Positions 11,658 to 23,389 of a stretch of DNA of 64,000 nt are shown in pieces. Source of the stretch: Turbatrix aceti (lineage: Eukaryota; Nematoda; Chromadorea; Rhabditida; Panagrolaimidae). Positions within the stretch are counted from its first letter, which is position 1, and every line of letters begins with the position of its first letter. The stretch spans positions 3,047,246 to 3,111,245 of the forward strand of contig OZ017770.1 in NCBI GenBank assembly GCA_963969345.1. Direction: 5' to 3'. Position numbers and translations under genes: made by a program. Below the pieces are notes generated by a model. It saw nothing but the letters and a program-made list of their open reading frames with translations. It did no database searches and was not told the DNA's origin.

Positions 11658-12728
11658 TTATGGCATGCCTGAGCGTTGGTGAGCTGCGAACATCGCCTGA
11701 AAGGCAGCGGGAGAGAACGGGACCCCAGGCACTTGTGGGAACGGTGGCATGCCACCACCCATGCTGAAATTGGGCTGCTGCTGCTGTTGCTGCTGCTGCA
11801 TCATCGCCATGTTAACGAGCATCTGAGTCACGGCAGGATTCATGCCAGGAGGACCAGCAGCGGTCGTTGGAAGACCATTTGGCGGCATTTGAACCATCGA
11901 CTGCGGAGCAGGGGTTGAAGCCGCACTAGTCTTACGGTAGGGATGGTGGCGGCCGTTGGCAGCAGTTTTCGGGCTGGCAGCAGGCTTTTTGTTACCCGGC
12001 GATACCGGCTTTGGCTTGTTTTCACCTGATTCGACGTGTGATCTTAGGTGAGCAAGGTGCTCTGCTTCGGAATTGAACATCTTGCCACAGGGACCGTTAA
12101 CGCCGGTGTAGTTGCAAATGTGATTGGACAGCGATCCGTTAAGACCACCCATGGCGCCAAAGATGTTCGGGCCGCCAAAGTTCATCGTACCGCGTTGGCA
12201 AGCACAGAGAGCGCATGCTGGGTTGAAAGTTGTCGCACCGTTGGGAGTGTGAATGCACATCGGTGGCGGCATGACTCCGGATTGCATGAAGGCGAGGTAG
12301 GGGTTCATTAAGGGATTGTATCCCATCGGAAAGTTTGGCATCATGGGGTTTGACATGACCGCGCCATTGGAATACGGAAACGGCATACCAAAGCTAGCCA
12401 TCATTCCCGGGGCCATCGAAGTGCTCGGCTCGCACTGAGCAAATGGCTGAAAAGCAATTAATTAGATAATCAAGGACCGTAAAAGTGTAATAAAAAATAA
12501 GCAGCCCAAAAAACAACAGTTAATGGTACGATAATAAACTGTACGCACCTTCTTGTCCAAAGCAGGAATTGGATTCAGGCGGGGTGGGCTGCTTTTATCA
12601 TTTTCTTTCTTTTTCCCATTCACTGGCGACAAGTCCTTTGATTTTGGTGAAGTTTTGATCGTCGTTGTATCTGGCATACCAATTTTTTCACACGTTTTTT
12701 CAAGCATAGCGAGGGGTGACTTGTCCAT
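11658..12728 (-). CDS. NET-family zinc-finger transcription regulator (noc/elbow/TLP-1/ZNF503-703 type)
   Basis: Two exons (12549-12728 and 11658-12446) give 322 residues. The first carries the family's N-terminal Sp-like motif, SPLAMLEKTCEKIG, at residues 4-17. The second carries the Cys-rich patch CALCACQRG, a single C2H2 finger at about 171-197 (CNYTGVNGPCGKMF then HLAHLRSH), and the downstream HHPYRK motif. The spacing with a Cys-Gly-Lys-Phe-like core matches Drosophila Noc/Elbow and vertebrate Nlz proteins, which act as co-repressors in patterning. An 8-residue Gln run sits near the C-terminus. A canonical acceptor (TTTTTGCAG) abuts the first ATG, so at least one upstream non-coding exon, or trans-splicing, is expected. 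The Groucho-type FKPY motif of flies was not seen. The gene is isolated in about 14 kb of non-coding DNA, as is common for developmental regulators. Confidence 0.85.
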
Positions 12729-15700
12729 CTGCAAAAATTATACATCATCAGTCAATTGCCCATAAAACTGCACAAAAAACATGTAGTGTATCGATGGGAA
12801 GACGATGGATGAATGGGCAAGCAGGGAATCAAAGCAAAGGAACCAAACGAAAAAAAATGAAGAAAAAAAACTCGACGGTATAGACAACACACTAATCAAA
12901 TGTTTTGAGTAAGGGGGTGTTAATTGGTGTCAATTGTTTGTGTTGTCTTAAAGGACACTTGTTTAAATCTTAAAGATGTTACTCGGTCAAAAACGAGTTT
13001 GAAAGAAAACTGAGAGCATTTCTCCGCACTGTATCTGCAGCAAATACACAACACTTCAAAAGTGGCAGCTCTTCATCCCATAAAGGCGGAGGCTTGCGCA
13101 CACTTGACGAGGGTCGCGGAAACAATTATGTGCCTTACTTGAGTATTTTCCATACTTAAGTCCTACAAGTGGCCGCAGTAACAACGCAAGAAGTGTTCGG
13201 AGGGGTGCGGGAGCAGGGCCATCGACGGTATGGACAGCAGAGAGATGAGTGATCATCGACGGATGATAGGTGAGAACAAGACATTCAAAAACAAACAAAC
13301 GCAGATATTATACCGCAATGAATACCATCTCAGTTTTGCTATACAACAAAAGCCGACAAAGTAGAATGGAAATGAATTTTACAAGTTATTAAAAATAAAA
13401 ATACACGACAGTGATCTAGAGAGAAAAAAACCTCTGCGACTGTAGGCAAGCGAGGAGTAGGGGCACGAATGGCCCTCAATGCGTCAGCAGGGGAGGAACA
13501 AAAACAGCGGATGCACGCTTTCGCCGTTACACCGCGACTACCTGATATTTCTGATTTATATCGTCCTTTTTATGACCGAAAACTGTTTTTCAAAGTGTCG
13601 CCGTCACTCATAAAAGAACCCTTTTTTTGTTATCGGTGATTATACGTACGCGCGCCAATTGGGAGAAAAATAGACCGAGCAACTGACCAAAAAGAAGAAC
13701 AATAAAAGGACAGAGATGTGAATGTGCAGAACGTAAAAAACAGCAATAAAACAGTGCAAAAAGACAAATGTCAAAATAGCATACATAATTTACAGGGAAC
13801 TACATGCTACTGACAACGCTGCAGTCAGATCCATCTACTCTTACGGTGAGGCCACACAGCAACTAAAGAGAACGTATGGCACATAAATAATCGCATGTAG
13901 CTTGTCACAGAAGTTAAGTAATAAATCAGCGCGAATCGCTGGCATAAAACATCGGCGACGGCCTATGCGCGGGGGAAAGAGAAGCGGCGTTTCTTTTACA
14001 AGCGAAAGCGAAGACAGAAAAAACAAAGAATCATTTGTCAAAGAAGAGCATTACGACGGATACATCTCTTCATTCAAGATCCATCAAAAATAGACGAAAT
14101 ACTAAAAGTTTGCGGACTGACAGAAATAACAAAGTGAAAGCGCCAAAACATTGCCGCTGATAGCAACCAAGCTAGTGACGTCTAAACATTTAAAGACTTG
14201 TGATGAAGAGCAACAGAAAAAAAACAGGGGCGCAATAGATCCAGCACCTAGACAAAAATACGACCTCAAAGAAGGGAATTGGTTGGTTAATGGAAGCGAG
14301 GCTCAACAGGCGGCCAGAGAAAACAAAATCATTACTCACCGATGTGGACATAGGCGAATTAAAGTCGGTAATGTATTGCGATTGTTGAACGGAGACCATG
14401 TCAGTCAGTACACAGGCAAACAGGAAACCTAAAATTATTTATCTTTAAGTGCCAAATGACTCCAAAGAACGTTGCCAATCCGCACACGAAATCACGAAGA
14501 TGCAACGCAGAGCTTTTGACTGCCCGAGACGCGATAACAGGATTACAAATGGCGACGGTGCTGTCATAATTAGTCCAGTCAAACATGGCACGATTTAATC
14601 TGATCGGGAAATGCATTTGAACAATGAAAGCAATTATCGGCCAAACAAAAGCAACTTTCCGCACCCATGTCAACCTGCTTGAATGAAAGTGTCACTGTCT
14701 GCGCAAATCTCACTCAACCGCCTGCTGTCTGTCAGTTCTGCCACCAGTCGCGATGGCACCTTGTTGTGCGCGAGACAAGCGATTAACGGCCCTCCCGACA
14801 TGGGTGCAAAACGGGCGAACAGATATATAAGTCAAGGCATCGTGTTTCTAACAAACATCAAAGATGCGACCGGCTTCTGTCAGTCATCAGTCAAAAAGAG
14901 CGGTTGAGTGGAAGACGAACGAGCTTTAGTCCCGCCCATATCGTCGTTGCTCAATGCTGGAGGAAGCGTATCGTGTTGTGAAGCACAAGAATAGCGGAAG
15001 AAGCGAATGAAATAGACCGGTGCATCACATGCTGGACAATGTACGTAATATAGGCGGAGCTAACCGAGAGAATCCGTATCTGTATGGCTACCGTTAACAC
15101 TTGACGCCCAAACAACAAGGAATTCACAGCTCTAGAAGCAGTGCCGATTTGATGTCAAGATTAGCGATAGTAATGAATAGTGGGCACTAGTTGATGTAAA
15201 GATTGATGACTCTCGCAGGCATCGTGACAACAGTCACAGAGAAGATCGCAACTTTTCAACATGCCGCAAGATGTATCAAACATCTGTTGGTGATAAATAA
15301 ATCATAATGAGTAATTAATTATCTTTTAAAAACAACTATCAGGTTTGTTCCTAATACTCGTTTGTCAACCCAGCAAATAAAAAAAGCGTTATAAATCGGC
15401 TTAGTTTTGCCGGAAAAACCAGCAGATGTAGGTAAATCATATGAAAAGTCAAAAATCTAAAGAAGCGAGACGCGATCGTAAATGGTTTTGTGTAATGACT
15501 GACGGGACAGTCTAAATTCGCCTGAATGCCATCAAAACTGTAGAGGGCGGTTTAGACAGAAACCGACATAAATTTTAAGTAGAAAAGATTTATGCGCACC
15601 AAATAGCGCAATGACGCGCGATTGAATGTGGCATTTGACGACGGGTGGTCAAACAGTTAAATTATTTTTTTTATTTCGGGAAAGAGAAAAAAAGTGGTAT

Positions 15701-18700
15701 GAAACACGGAAATGCACCCCCACCCATCGTCAATAAGTGACATGATGCACGCGGTATTTTTGACAAATGCTGGTTATTTTACACATTGTCAGCAACGAGG
15801 CGTGTTAAATTTAACGAATTCCACACCCTTGCTACAAGTGGCGCGCAATAATACGCGTTAATCCAATTAACCCCAGACATGGTGAAGACCTAATACGATG
15901 TGACAGTTGACAAGTGAGTATTTTTCCTACAAATACTGTCTTTGCTTTCGACTGTCTACTTCGATGACCTCTCAGCTGATAAAGAGACGTGTGCCATAAC
16001 AATCGGACATATCTTGTCAAACTAAATCTGCAAGCGAACTAATACCCAGCTGACAAAACTAGTAATCTGTTCCGATTTAGACGAAAAATAGTTTAAGCTC
16101 CGAAAAGTATACACCAATAAAATAAGATTACGGTGATTAGAACGTTGTTATTTACTTTATACAAGACAGTAAGGCATAAGCTCTTTATAGAAACGATCAT
16201 CCTGAGAAAGGCGTAGCCGACAAAAGAGGAAACTGCCGATTAGTCGTGACAGCACTTTGCGCAGCTGATCGTCTTCTAAAGCTTCTCGTTGTCGTGCTTC
16301 GATGAGAAGATTATCCAGTGACCAAGGCGGGAGGGTGAATACAGAGGGAAAAAAGAGAGTGATTGCAGTGGGTTTAATAATGATTGGTGGGGTACGGAAG
16401 ACGAGCAATGGCGGTGTTTTGATGCAGGTACAACATGCAAGACAAAAACAAGGTAATCACTTATCCCAATGTCATTTACGATGTACTTAAAAACGATAGC
16501 TGTCAACGCGAGATGTCAGCAAAAACAGAAGGCAATTTTTCGGCGCCGTCGAAAGACAAACGTCATCATCAATGCAGAGTGAAAATAATTTGGCGGCTGT
16601 CCTCGCTGTCGTCGCGCAGTTGCGCTCATCAATCAGATTTTTCGCACATTAATTAATCATCGAAAAGAGGCACTAAAACGAGACTTGATATAGGAGAGAT
16701 CGGCAATTCTTTTCATTCTGTCAAGCGCTGTCGTCACGACAAGACGAGTCATCACGGAAACGCTGAATAATATCATATGTTACAAAAATACGATTTTCAC
16801 CTACGCGTGCAGGTGTTCTTCCTTCTCCCAGTGCAATTTTTTTGCACAAAAAACGCAACGTATACTTTGACACAAAAATTAAAATGCAATTTTGGATCAA
16901 GGGCAGTTTTAGCAAATGCAAGGAATGTTTCCAATGTTTGCACAAGGAGGGAGCTGGATCAAATCAAATCTTGATGAAACTAATTACATATATCACCGCT
17001 AAAAAAGATACATTCAGGAGAATACGATACTTTTAGTTTTGTTTTTCTTACCTTAGAAAAGGTAAATTGCAGGAAGTGGTACCAAACATCCGGAGAGTGC
17101 GTGACAATGATTAAAGCTTCTGAGAAGGAAAGATTGGGATAAAATTTAACGATCATCCACAAACAGAACACCGCCTGCCCAAATTCTCATGACACGCTAA
17201 ACAAATTTTAGCGGCGTAATGCAACAGAGAAAAACTGTCGGCAATAATCAACGTAAAATCAAAAAAAAAAGAGATTTCTGAGATGATTATCAGATCATCA
17301 ATCAAAACTGTTTGTATAAGAAAGAGCCTATCGGAATCACAGCAGCTGGTAATCTGTAACATTGTCATCAAACTGTCTTAACATAATTCATTAAATTCGA
17401 CTCAAAGGGAGAGGTACCGAAGGGGAACATTTCCCATTTGACAAAATTACGTTTTTGAAGAATTTGTATAGGTCTTATGATAAGCATCGCCTGACGGCTC
17501 CACTCACATCAGAATAATCCTCTTTTGATGCGCAAAGCATATAACAACCATAATGCAGTTTTATGACTTGTCAACAATCTGATAATCAACTTCTAAGGGT
17601 ATGGGGGCAACGATGATAAATACAATACCAGTGAAAAATCAATCTGTACAAGCCAATTTACACAAACACACTGCAGCTCAACGATTCGATTTTGGTCAGA
17701 CTTTCGAACTACCTATTGGTTGGTGACTGGTTGTGACGCCCAGTTCTTTTTATCGCCATCGCTATTTTTTTTGCTTTTATGACTCCTTGTCCAGCGCTTT
17801 TTTGTGATTGCCTTTGACATCAAAGGTTTCCAAATGATTCATGAGACGTAAATGTATACACAAAGCGACCTGCCAAACCACGAAAAACGATAAACAAGGA
17901 TACCACCTAGGTGTTGTCGTGCGCGATGGCTGGCCAACAGCATCCCATCGCTCTGCGGCTCTCCAGGGGGTCACAGTGGCAGTGGCATTTATCTTCCCGC
18001 AAGACAGGTTTTCCCGCTGTGAATCCAATTTTGGCGACATGTGCTCTTTATCCACTATATCACTGTCATCGTAATCGGCTCGATAATTAAAAATGTCCAC
18101 AATATATTTGACTTTTATGACAATCACAAAGGCACATTGTAACAACGAGGGGTACTACATTGCACCCTGTGCATGTCAGGGAGAAAGAGTAAGCCAGAAG
18201 GGGATTCGACTGCGTCATCTTCATTTAACGACAGGGAGAAAGATATGACACATAAAAGCAAGAAATATTTTTATGAGAAAGCTCTGTCGGTTTTTAGCGA
18301 TATTTATCAGTGATTCAAAAAAGTCATAAATTAGGTATGGGTGTTGAATGTGCTGTCAGGGTGCATTAGCAGTCAAATATTCGTCCTGCTTACCTGACTA
18401 CACATCAAAGCATAAGGCCGCCAAAAGACAAATGATGTTTTTATGATAGCAATTTTACAACGCAGTTCGCAGGCAATAGATTCAGATGGTGCAATTTTGC
18501 TATTGTAAATCTTTATTTATAGTATTTTTTATCGCAGGCTGACTATCCGACAAACAAAGCCATTAAACTAACTGCACGGCAAGCAGAAGTATCTTTAAAA
18601 GCGCATGGCAGGCAGTAAAAAAGTCTTACACTCCAATTCTTCCTATTTTACAGCTTACAAGTTTCTTCGAGTCATTAGACCAGACATTCCTTTTTTAATT

Positions 18701-21088
18701 TGCAAAAAATTAAATCAATCACCTGACAAAAATTTTCATTTCCTTTTTGATCAAACAAAATGAACAATTAACAATTAATTCTCCAAGCAATTTGCTTAAT
18801 TCAATTTCAATCAAAATTGGCATAAATGTTTGAACAATGGTAATTTGAACAATTGATCGAAAACGCGTAGAAGAAAGACGACAATCAAATTTAAAAAAAG
18901 GCAGGAAAAAAAGACATAAAAAAGTATCGACCTTTTGGAAGTTACAATTTTGTCGTAAATCAATCATAGTGACATTAACTTTGACGTCGTTCACAGTTTT
19001 TGCATGTTAAAAAGTCATCGATGATGAAGATGATCATTCATTCTGTATTTTTGAATGGTGTAGCCAATTATGCATAGCAATGATCATATGCCCATATTAT
19101 GTGTATTCCAAAAATCATCTTGTCTTTCTTTCACTTGCCGTGACGTATCTCACATCAGACCCCTTGTACTATTGTGATGCATCACAAAAGAACCGTAAAG
19201 ACAGATTTCAGACATCAAAGTCGAAAAAAAAATTTATTTGACGTTATTTCCGTGTGAAAAGTCACATTGACTTTTGATTTATCGTTTTTCAAAACAAAGT
19301 CGATAGTGAAATTAATCAAGCAATGAAGATTGACAGATCGGGTTGATCAACGCTAGTACAGAATACTCCCGCTATTTATCAAATTTTTGGTAACGTGGGA
19401 ATCGTCATAGTTTCAAGGAGACAAGCGAGCGGCAAGTTTTCTGCGCCGTTCATGGTCATAATTTATTTTCTAAACTCACAATACACATTATCATAAATTT
19501 CAATCCCAAAAGGAACCAATGCGTTCCAAAAAAATGATGCACAGCTACTATCATTGGGCAAATCAGGCGCAATGAAGCAGAAATTTTCTTAAACGTTTTT
19601 GAGACATCATTTGACTGAAAATTAGCGAAGGGTGAATAACACCCAAAATAGCGTAAAAAACATGACAAGGGGTATGAAAAAAAGCGAGAACACAAACTTG
19701 AGAGAATATTTTTTCTAAATGACGCGTAAATTATGCAAGAATTTTTTCAAAATACAAAAAAAAAAGTTTTTATTATTTTATAAAACAAAAAAAATGAAAA
19801 ATACTAATTTTGTTAAATTTAATACAATTTTTTATTCATATCAGTAGGCTAACCATTAATTAGTTCCATTATCAAAAAAATTGTTTGTGCATCAATCACG
19901 GGGTTTTCTTCATATCACTGAATTGAACTTTGTGATTTTTTTAGGAAGCATATGGAAAACATGCATACAGAAAATGCACCGTCAGTTCTGAATCGAACAC
20001 ACTCCGTCAGCAAAACATTGATATATGTTTTTTCGAATGTTGATTGATTTTCACATAAGATTACATATGTTGTGAACATACAAAACTATCAGTTGTAAAA
20101 TACAATGTTGTTAATTTTCGGCGATTTTCTCACAATCTTTAGGCGCATATACTTTTAGAGCCGACAAAATTGTTAATTTCTAGAAAACCGTATCAACTTT
20201 ATTTGTTAATTGTGTTAGGAATTCACATAATAGTTTAATCTAGAATTAAAAATAAAAATAAAGTTTGATTTTCAAGAGGATTAATCATCGAAGACATCGT
20301 AATGTACCAAAAAATATTCACAACTTATTTTTTAAAACTAATCTTTTACTCGTATCTCGTTTAAGACAGCAACAAACATGCAAAAAATACAATACTGGTA
20401 TCTAAGCTGATTTGGACATTATTTGTGCCTTAATAAATAAATAAAGCTGATCTACTGATAGTAGTAATATTTATGTACTGATATCTCTCTTTTGGAAATA
20501 CTTTCAGTAAATGAAATGCACCCAGTATTTTGTAACGTGTTTTAAAAAACGTCAAAATTTAGACAACGAACTGCGTTCACCGCAGCCAAGCTTTTATTTA
20601 TTCCATGAATGGCTATGATATGCTCACAGATACTATAATGCCATTCTGATGCAACAGTTTATCGTTAGAAGACACTGGTTGCAAAATTATTTGTATCGAC
20701 AGCCCTTTCAAAAATAGCGCTATCTTTTAAAACTTCTTTGTTCCAAGAAAAACGGTGGCATCTGCAGCCGATGCGGACGTTAGGTTACGAATCAAATGCT
20801 TGCTTTATGGTGAAGTACGTAACTTTTGACGATCAGAATTTCACTTAGCTAAATAACATACATCTTACTGGGATCAAACAAACTAATGTACATATGAGGT
20901 TTTTAAACTTCCATGGAACCCCGTCATTGAGAGATGCAGGTAGTTAATATTATCCTTGACGTACCAATTTTTGTATTAGTTTATTGGTGTGTACCATTAA
21001 ACCGTAATTGTATGTATGTTATCCAATCACTTCGCGGTTGAAGTACTTCGTAGTAAGCAATAATTTCGAAAATAATTTTCAATAAGAA
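12729..21088. other. Gene desert upstream of the NET-family gene, probable regulatory landscape
   Basis: About 8.4 kb with no supportable coding exon on either strand; the open frames are short and have no compatible splice partners. The tract holds many short homeodomain-like and TGACAG/CTGTCA motifs (for example 14118, 14561, 15901, 16247, 18353, 19331) and many TTTATGAC/TTATGAC words. It turns strongly AT-rich after about 18.5 kb. It probably contains the 5' exon and enhancers of the NET gene. Confidence 0.5.
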
Positions 21089-21322
21089 TTATGTTTTTCT
21101 TCTGATTATATTTTTAATACTGTTAACTAAATAACAATAACAAAAAAACAGATCTAAAAGACAGCAATGGCACGCAATCAGCAGTGCAGTTTGTACCTTG
21201 ACGAGATTTGTTGAAATGAGGGGACGGTTGACTTCATAGAGCAATGTTTCTACCTGTTTGTTTTTTCTCACGGATTCCGTACTTGCGTGTGGCACATCGT
21301 TAATCTTATCTGGTTCTGCCAT
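21089..21322 (-). CDS. Small hypothetical tail-anchored protein
   Basis: A single open frame of 77 residues from an ATG. It has a polar N-terminal half (MAEPDKINDVPHASTESVRK) and a C-terminal hydrophobic segment (ALLIACHCCLLDLFFCYCYL) followed by a basic tail (KNIIRRKT), the layout of a tail-anchored membrane protein. An acceptor-like ATTTTAG lies 14 nt upstream of the ATG, as for several other genes here. A possible 43-nt GT-AG intron (GTACAAAC to CTTTTAG) lies inside the hydrophobic part; splicing it would replace the anchor by a short tail. No family recognised. Confidence 0.35.
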   Translation of the reverse strand: MAEPDKINDVPHASTESVRKNKQVETLLYEVNRPLISTNLVKVQTALLIACHCCLLDLFFCYCYLVNSIKNIIRRKT

Positions 21323-21461
21323 ATTCACTTTTTATGCTAAAATTTGATCTTTTAAACTATGCTTATGCCAAATCTATGTAAATACGCAATTTATTTGGGT
21401 AACTGCAAATGAACACATTCTTTATATAACAAAAATTAAATGACCACACAATTTTCATGCC

Positions 21462-22398
21462 TTATTGACAGATCTCGTAACCAATGAGTCTTGAAAGGAA
21501 ATCACAAGCAGTAGACGTCCTTGAATAGACACCCGCGTAGCCTTTCTCACCGCATCCCTGGCCAAAGCTTATGACGCCAGCCTGGAACCATCGACCGTCA
21601 GCATGCTTGGTAACCATCGGGCCTCCGCTGTCGCCCTGACATGAATCGACTCCTTCACGTCCGGCACACTCCATTGTGTCATCTATATTGTCCGCGCCGT
21701 ATTCCTTGACGCATTCGGACTGATCGAGAAACGGTACAATAACCTGTTTCAGTGAATAGCTAAGAGGATCGGATTCACCAACCGTACCCCAGCCTGTGAC
21801 GTAAGCAGTTTTGCCTTTGTGGACAAGATTGCTAACATCCTTAGGGATGCATACCGGCTGAATATGATCCGTGAATTGGATGTCTCCGACGACTTTGAAG
21901 AGTGAAATATCGTTAGACCAGTCGAGAGGACTGCCAAACTTGGGATGGGCATGAACTTGGCTGACATTGAATATTACTTCGCCGGGTTCGTTTAGGTCAC
22001 TGTGATTCGACACACCAACCTTGATGCGGAAGTACTTCGGGGCAAACCCGTTCCTAAATTATTTATGTAGTTTTTGGTAACCTTTTGAAAAATGTGTACT
22101 TACGCGCAGTGTCCGGCAGACACAATCCAGTTTTTGTCCACAATGCTGCCACCACAGAAGAGGTGACAAATTCCGTTTCCGTAGTCTACACAAATTTCAG
22201 CTTGCCAGGGCCAGCTGTAAGGCTTTGCGACATGTCCGCCGACGATTCTGGTCTCATCCGGAGGTATTGGGGTTTTGCCGCACTCCTTGAGTTGACTTTG
22301 TGCCGACGCTAAACCTGCAAACACTTTTAATTGTTTTGACTCCAGTTTTTGAGATGAAACAACGAACCAAAAAGAAAAAATACCAAAACAGCTTTCAT
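21462..22398 (-). CDS. Secreted trypsin-like serine protease (S1 family)
   Basis: Three exons (22368-22398, 22104-22314, 21462-22053) encode 277 residues. A signal peptide (MKAVLVFFLFGLASA) is followed by a short pro-segment and the activation cleavage site R33-IVGG. Catalytic triad: His79 (SAGHCA), Asp129 (WSNDISLF), Ser223 (GDSGGP). Asp217, six residues before the catalytic Ser, predicts trypsin-like cleavage after Arg or Lys; the pocket glycines are present (SFGQGC, GYAGVY). The pro-segment Cys22 could pair with the catalytic domain as in chymotrypsin-type zymogens. No accessory domain. A TATA box lies just upstream. Likely a digestive or immune/cuticle protease; sequence alone does not decide. 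Confidence 0.95.
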
Positions 22399-22450
22399 GT
22401 TGATCAGATATCGGAACGCTGAATACTTTTTGACTGTACCGTGGATGCTG

Positions 22451-22457
22451 TTATATA
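22451..22457 (-). promoter_or_regulatory. TATA box of the trypsin gene
   Basis: TATATAA on the minus strand, 53 nt before the trypsin ATG. That spacing fits a transcription start about 30 nt downstream with a very short 5' UTR, typical of strongly expressed secreted-protease genes. Confidence 0.6.
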
Positions 22458-22738
22458 CACTCCAAAGACAAAGGATTGGGCATACTGTGCAAAAGTAAGC
22501 TCGTTATCAGAAATGCTATTCTTGGCCATGCCATTCTTTTACTTATCACCAGCTGTACAACTGCCTGATCAAGTTGTTCGTTTGTTTGCTCAACAATACA
22601 TTAATGTTCGTTCGAACAAAGGAATTGAGAAAAAAGGAGTTACTATACAACGTCGTCGAACACTGGGTTTATCTTAGGCCCCCCGTGCAAATCGCATTGT
22701 ACATTTATTCTTCTAATTCAAAAAAATGCCAAGAAGTT

Positions 22739-22813
22739 GCAATTAGACGGCTATTTACTAATTGCAACTGCAATTAGAACGGCTATATTTTGTTTTGCAA
22801 TTAGAACGGCTAT
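22739..22813 (+). repeat. Short interspersed triplication of a 17-bp word
   Basis: GCAATTAGAACGGCTAT occurs at 22770-22786 and 22797-22813, with a copy missing one A at 22739-22754. Spacers are short and AT-rich. ATTA cores make homeodomain binding conceivable, but this may be only a microduplication. Confidence 0.75.
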
Positions 22814-23389
22814 AACCATCTTAGTAGACTACAAATTTTGTTTTCACTTTCATGAAATTGGCAAACCAGATGATACACAAACGATCAGAGCAAGTGCACA
22901 TTCCTTTCTCTTTTGCTTGCATTATGATTTTGTTTTCATGTTTTTTTTTCACTGACGCTGATTTGCTTGCAAATTTCATCATTGACAACACGTAAAAACC
23001 TGCAAAAAACAATTTAAAAAATTCTAAAAAATTCTCAGAGAATCGGAAATAAAATCTTTAGAGGTTATGTCAACCTTCGTAAAGGATGATGAGTAATAGC
23101 CTTTCTTATACTGATTAAATGAAAAAAAGTCCACCCCTTTTTCCCACCCCAATACGCACTACGCAATCAGGATGTAACAGCCGAGCGACTGGCCGGCGAT
23201 GCGAACGCGTCGGTGAGCCCACCGAATAAATTTCTGATGCAATATTTTAGCTCTTTTTCGTGAGATGCGTAATTCTTTAGGCGTAGCAGTGGCGGTGGTA
23301 CTTCCTCTTGATTTGTTTGAAGCACGCATACACTTGGTTGGTGAAACGATATCAAAGAATCGTTTTTTTTGCTCTTACAAAAAAGCAAA

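Larger units (their letters stand above)
22399..23389. other. Intergenic between divergent trypsin and cysteinyl-tRNA synthetase genes
   Basis: AT-rich spacer holding the trypsin TATA box, a small 17-bp tandem repeat and the synthetase promoter. The short open frames show no coding signal. Confidence 0.6.

Noticed and set aside
11676..11918. Plus-strand open frame opposite the NET gene
   Set aside because: Antisense of the CAG/Gln-rich exon; no independent evidence.
13056..17371. Several 60-93-codon open frames on both strands
   Set aside because: Scattered, without compatible splice sites or recognisable protein features; treated as non-coding DNA around the NET gene.
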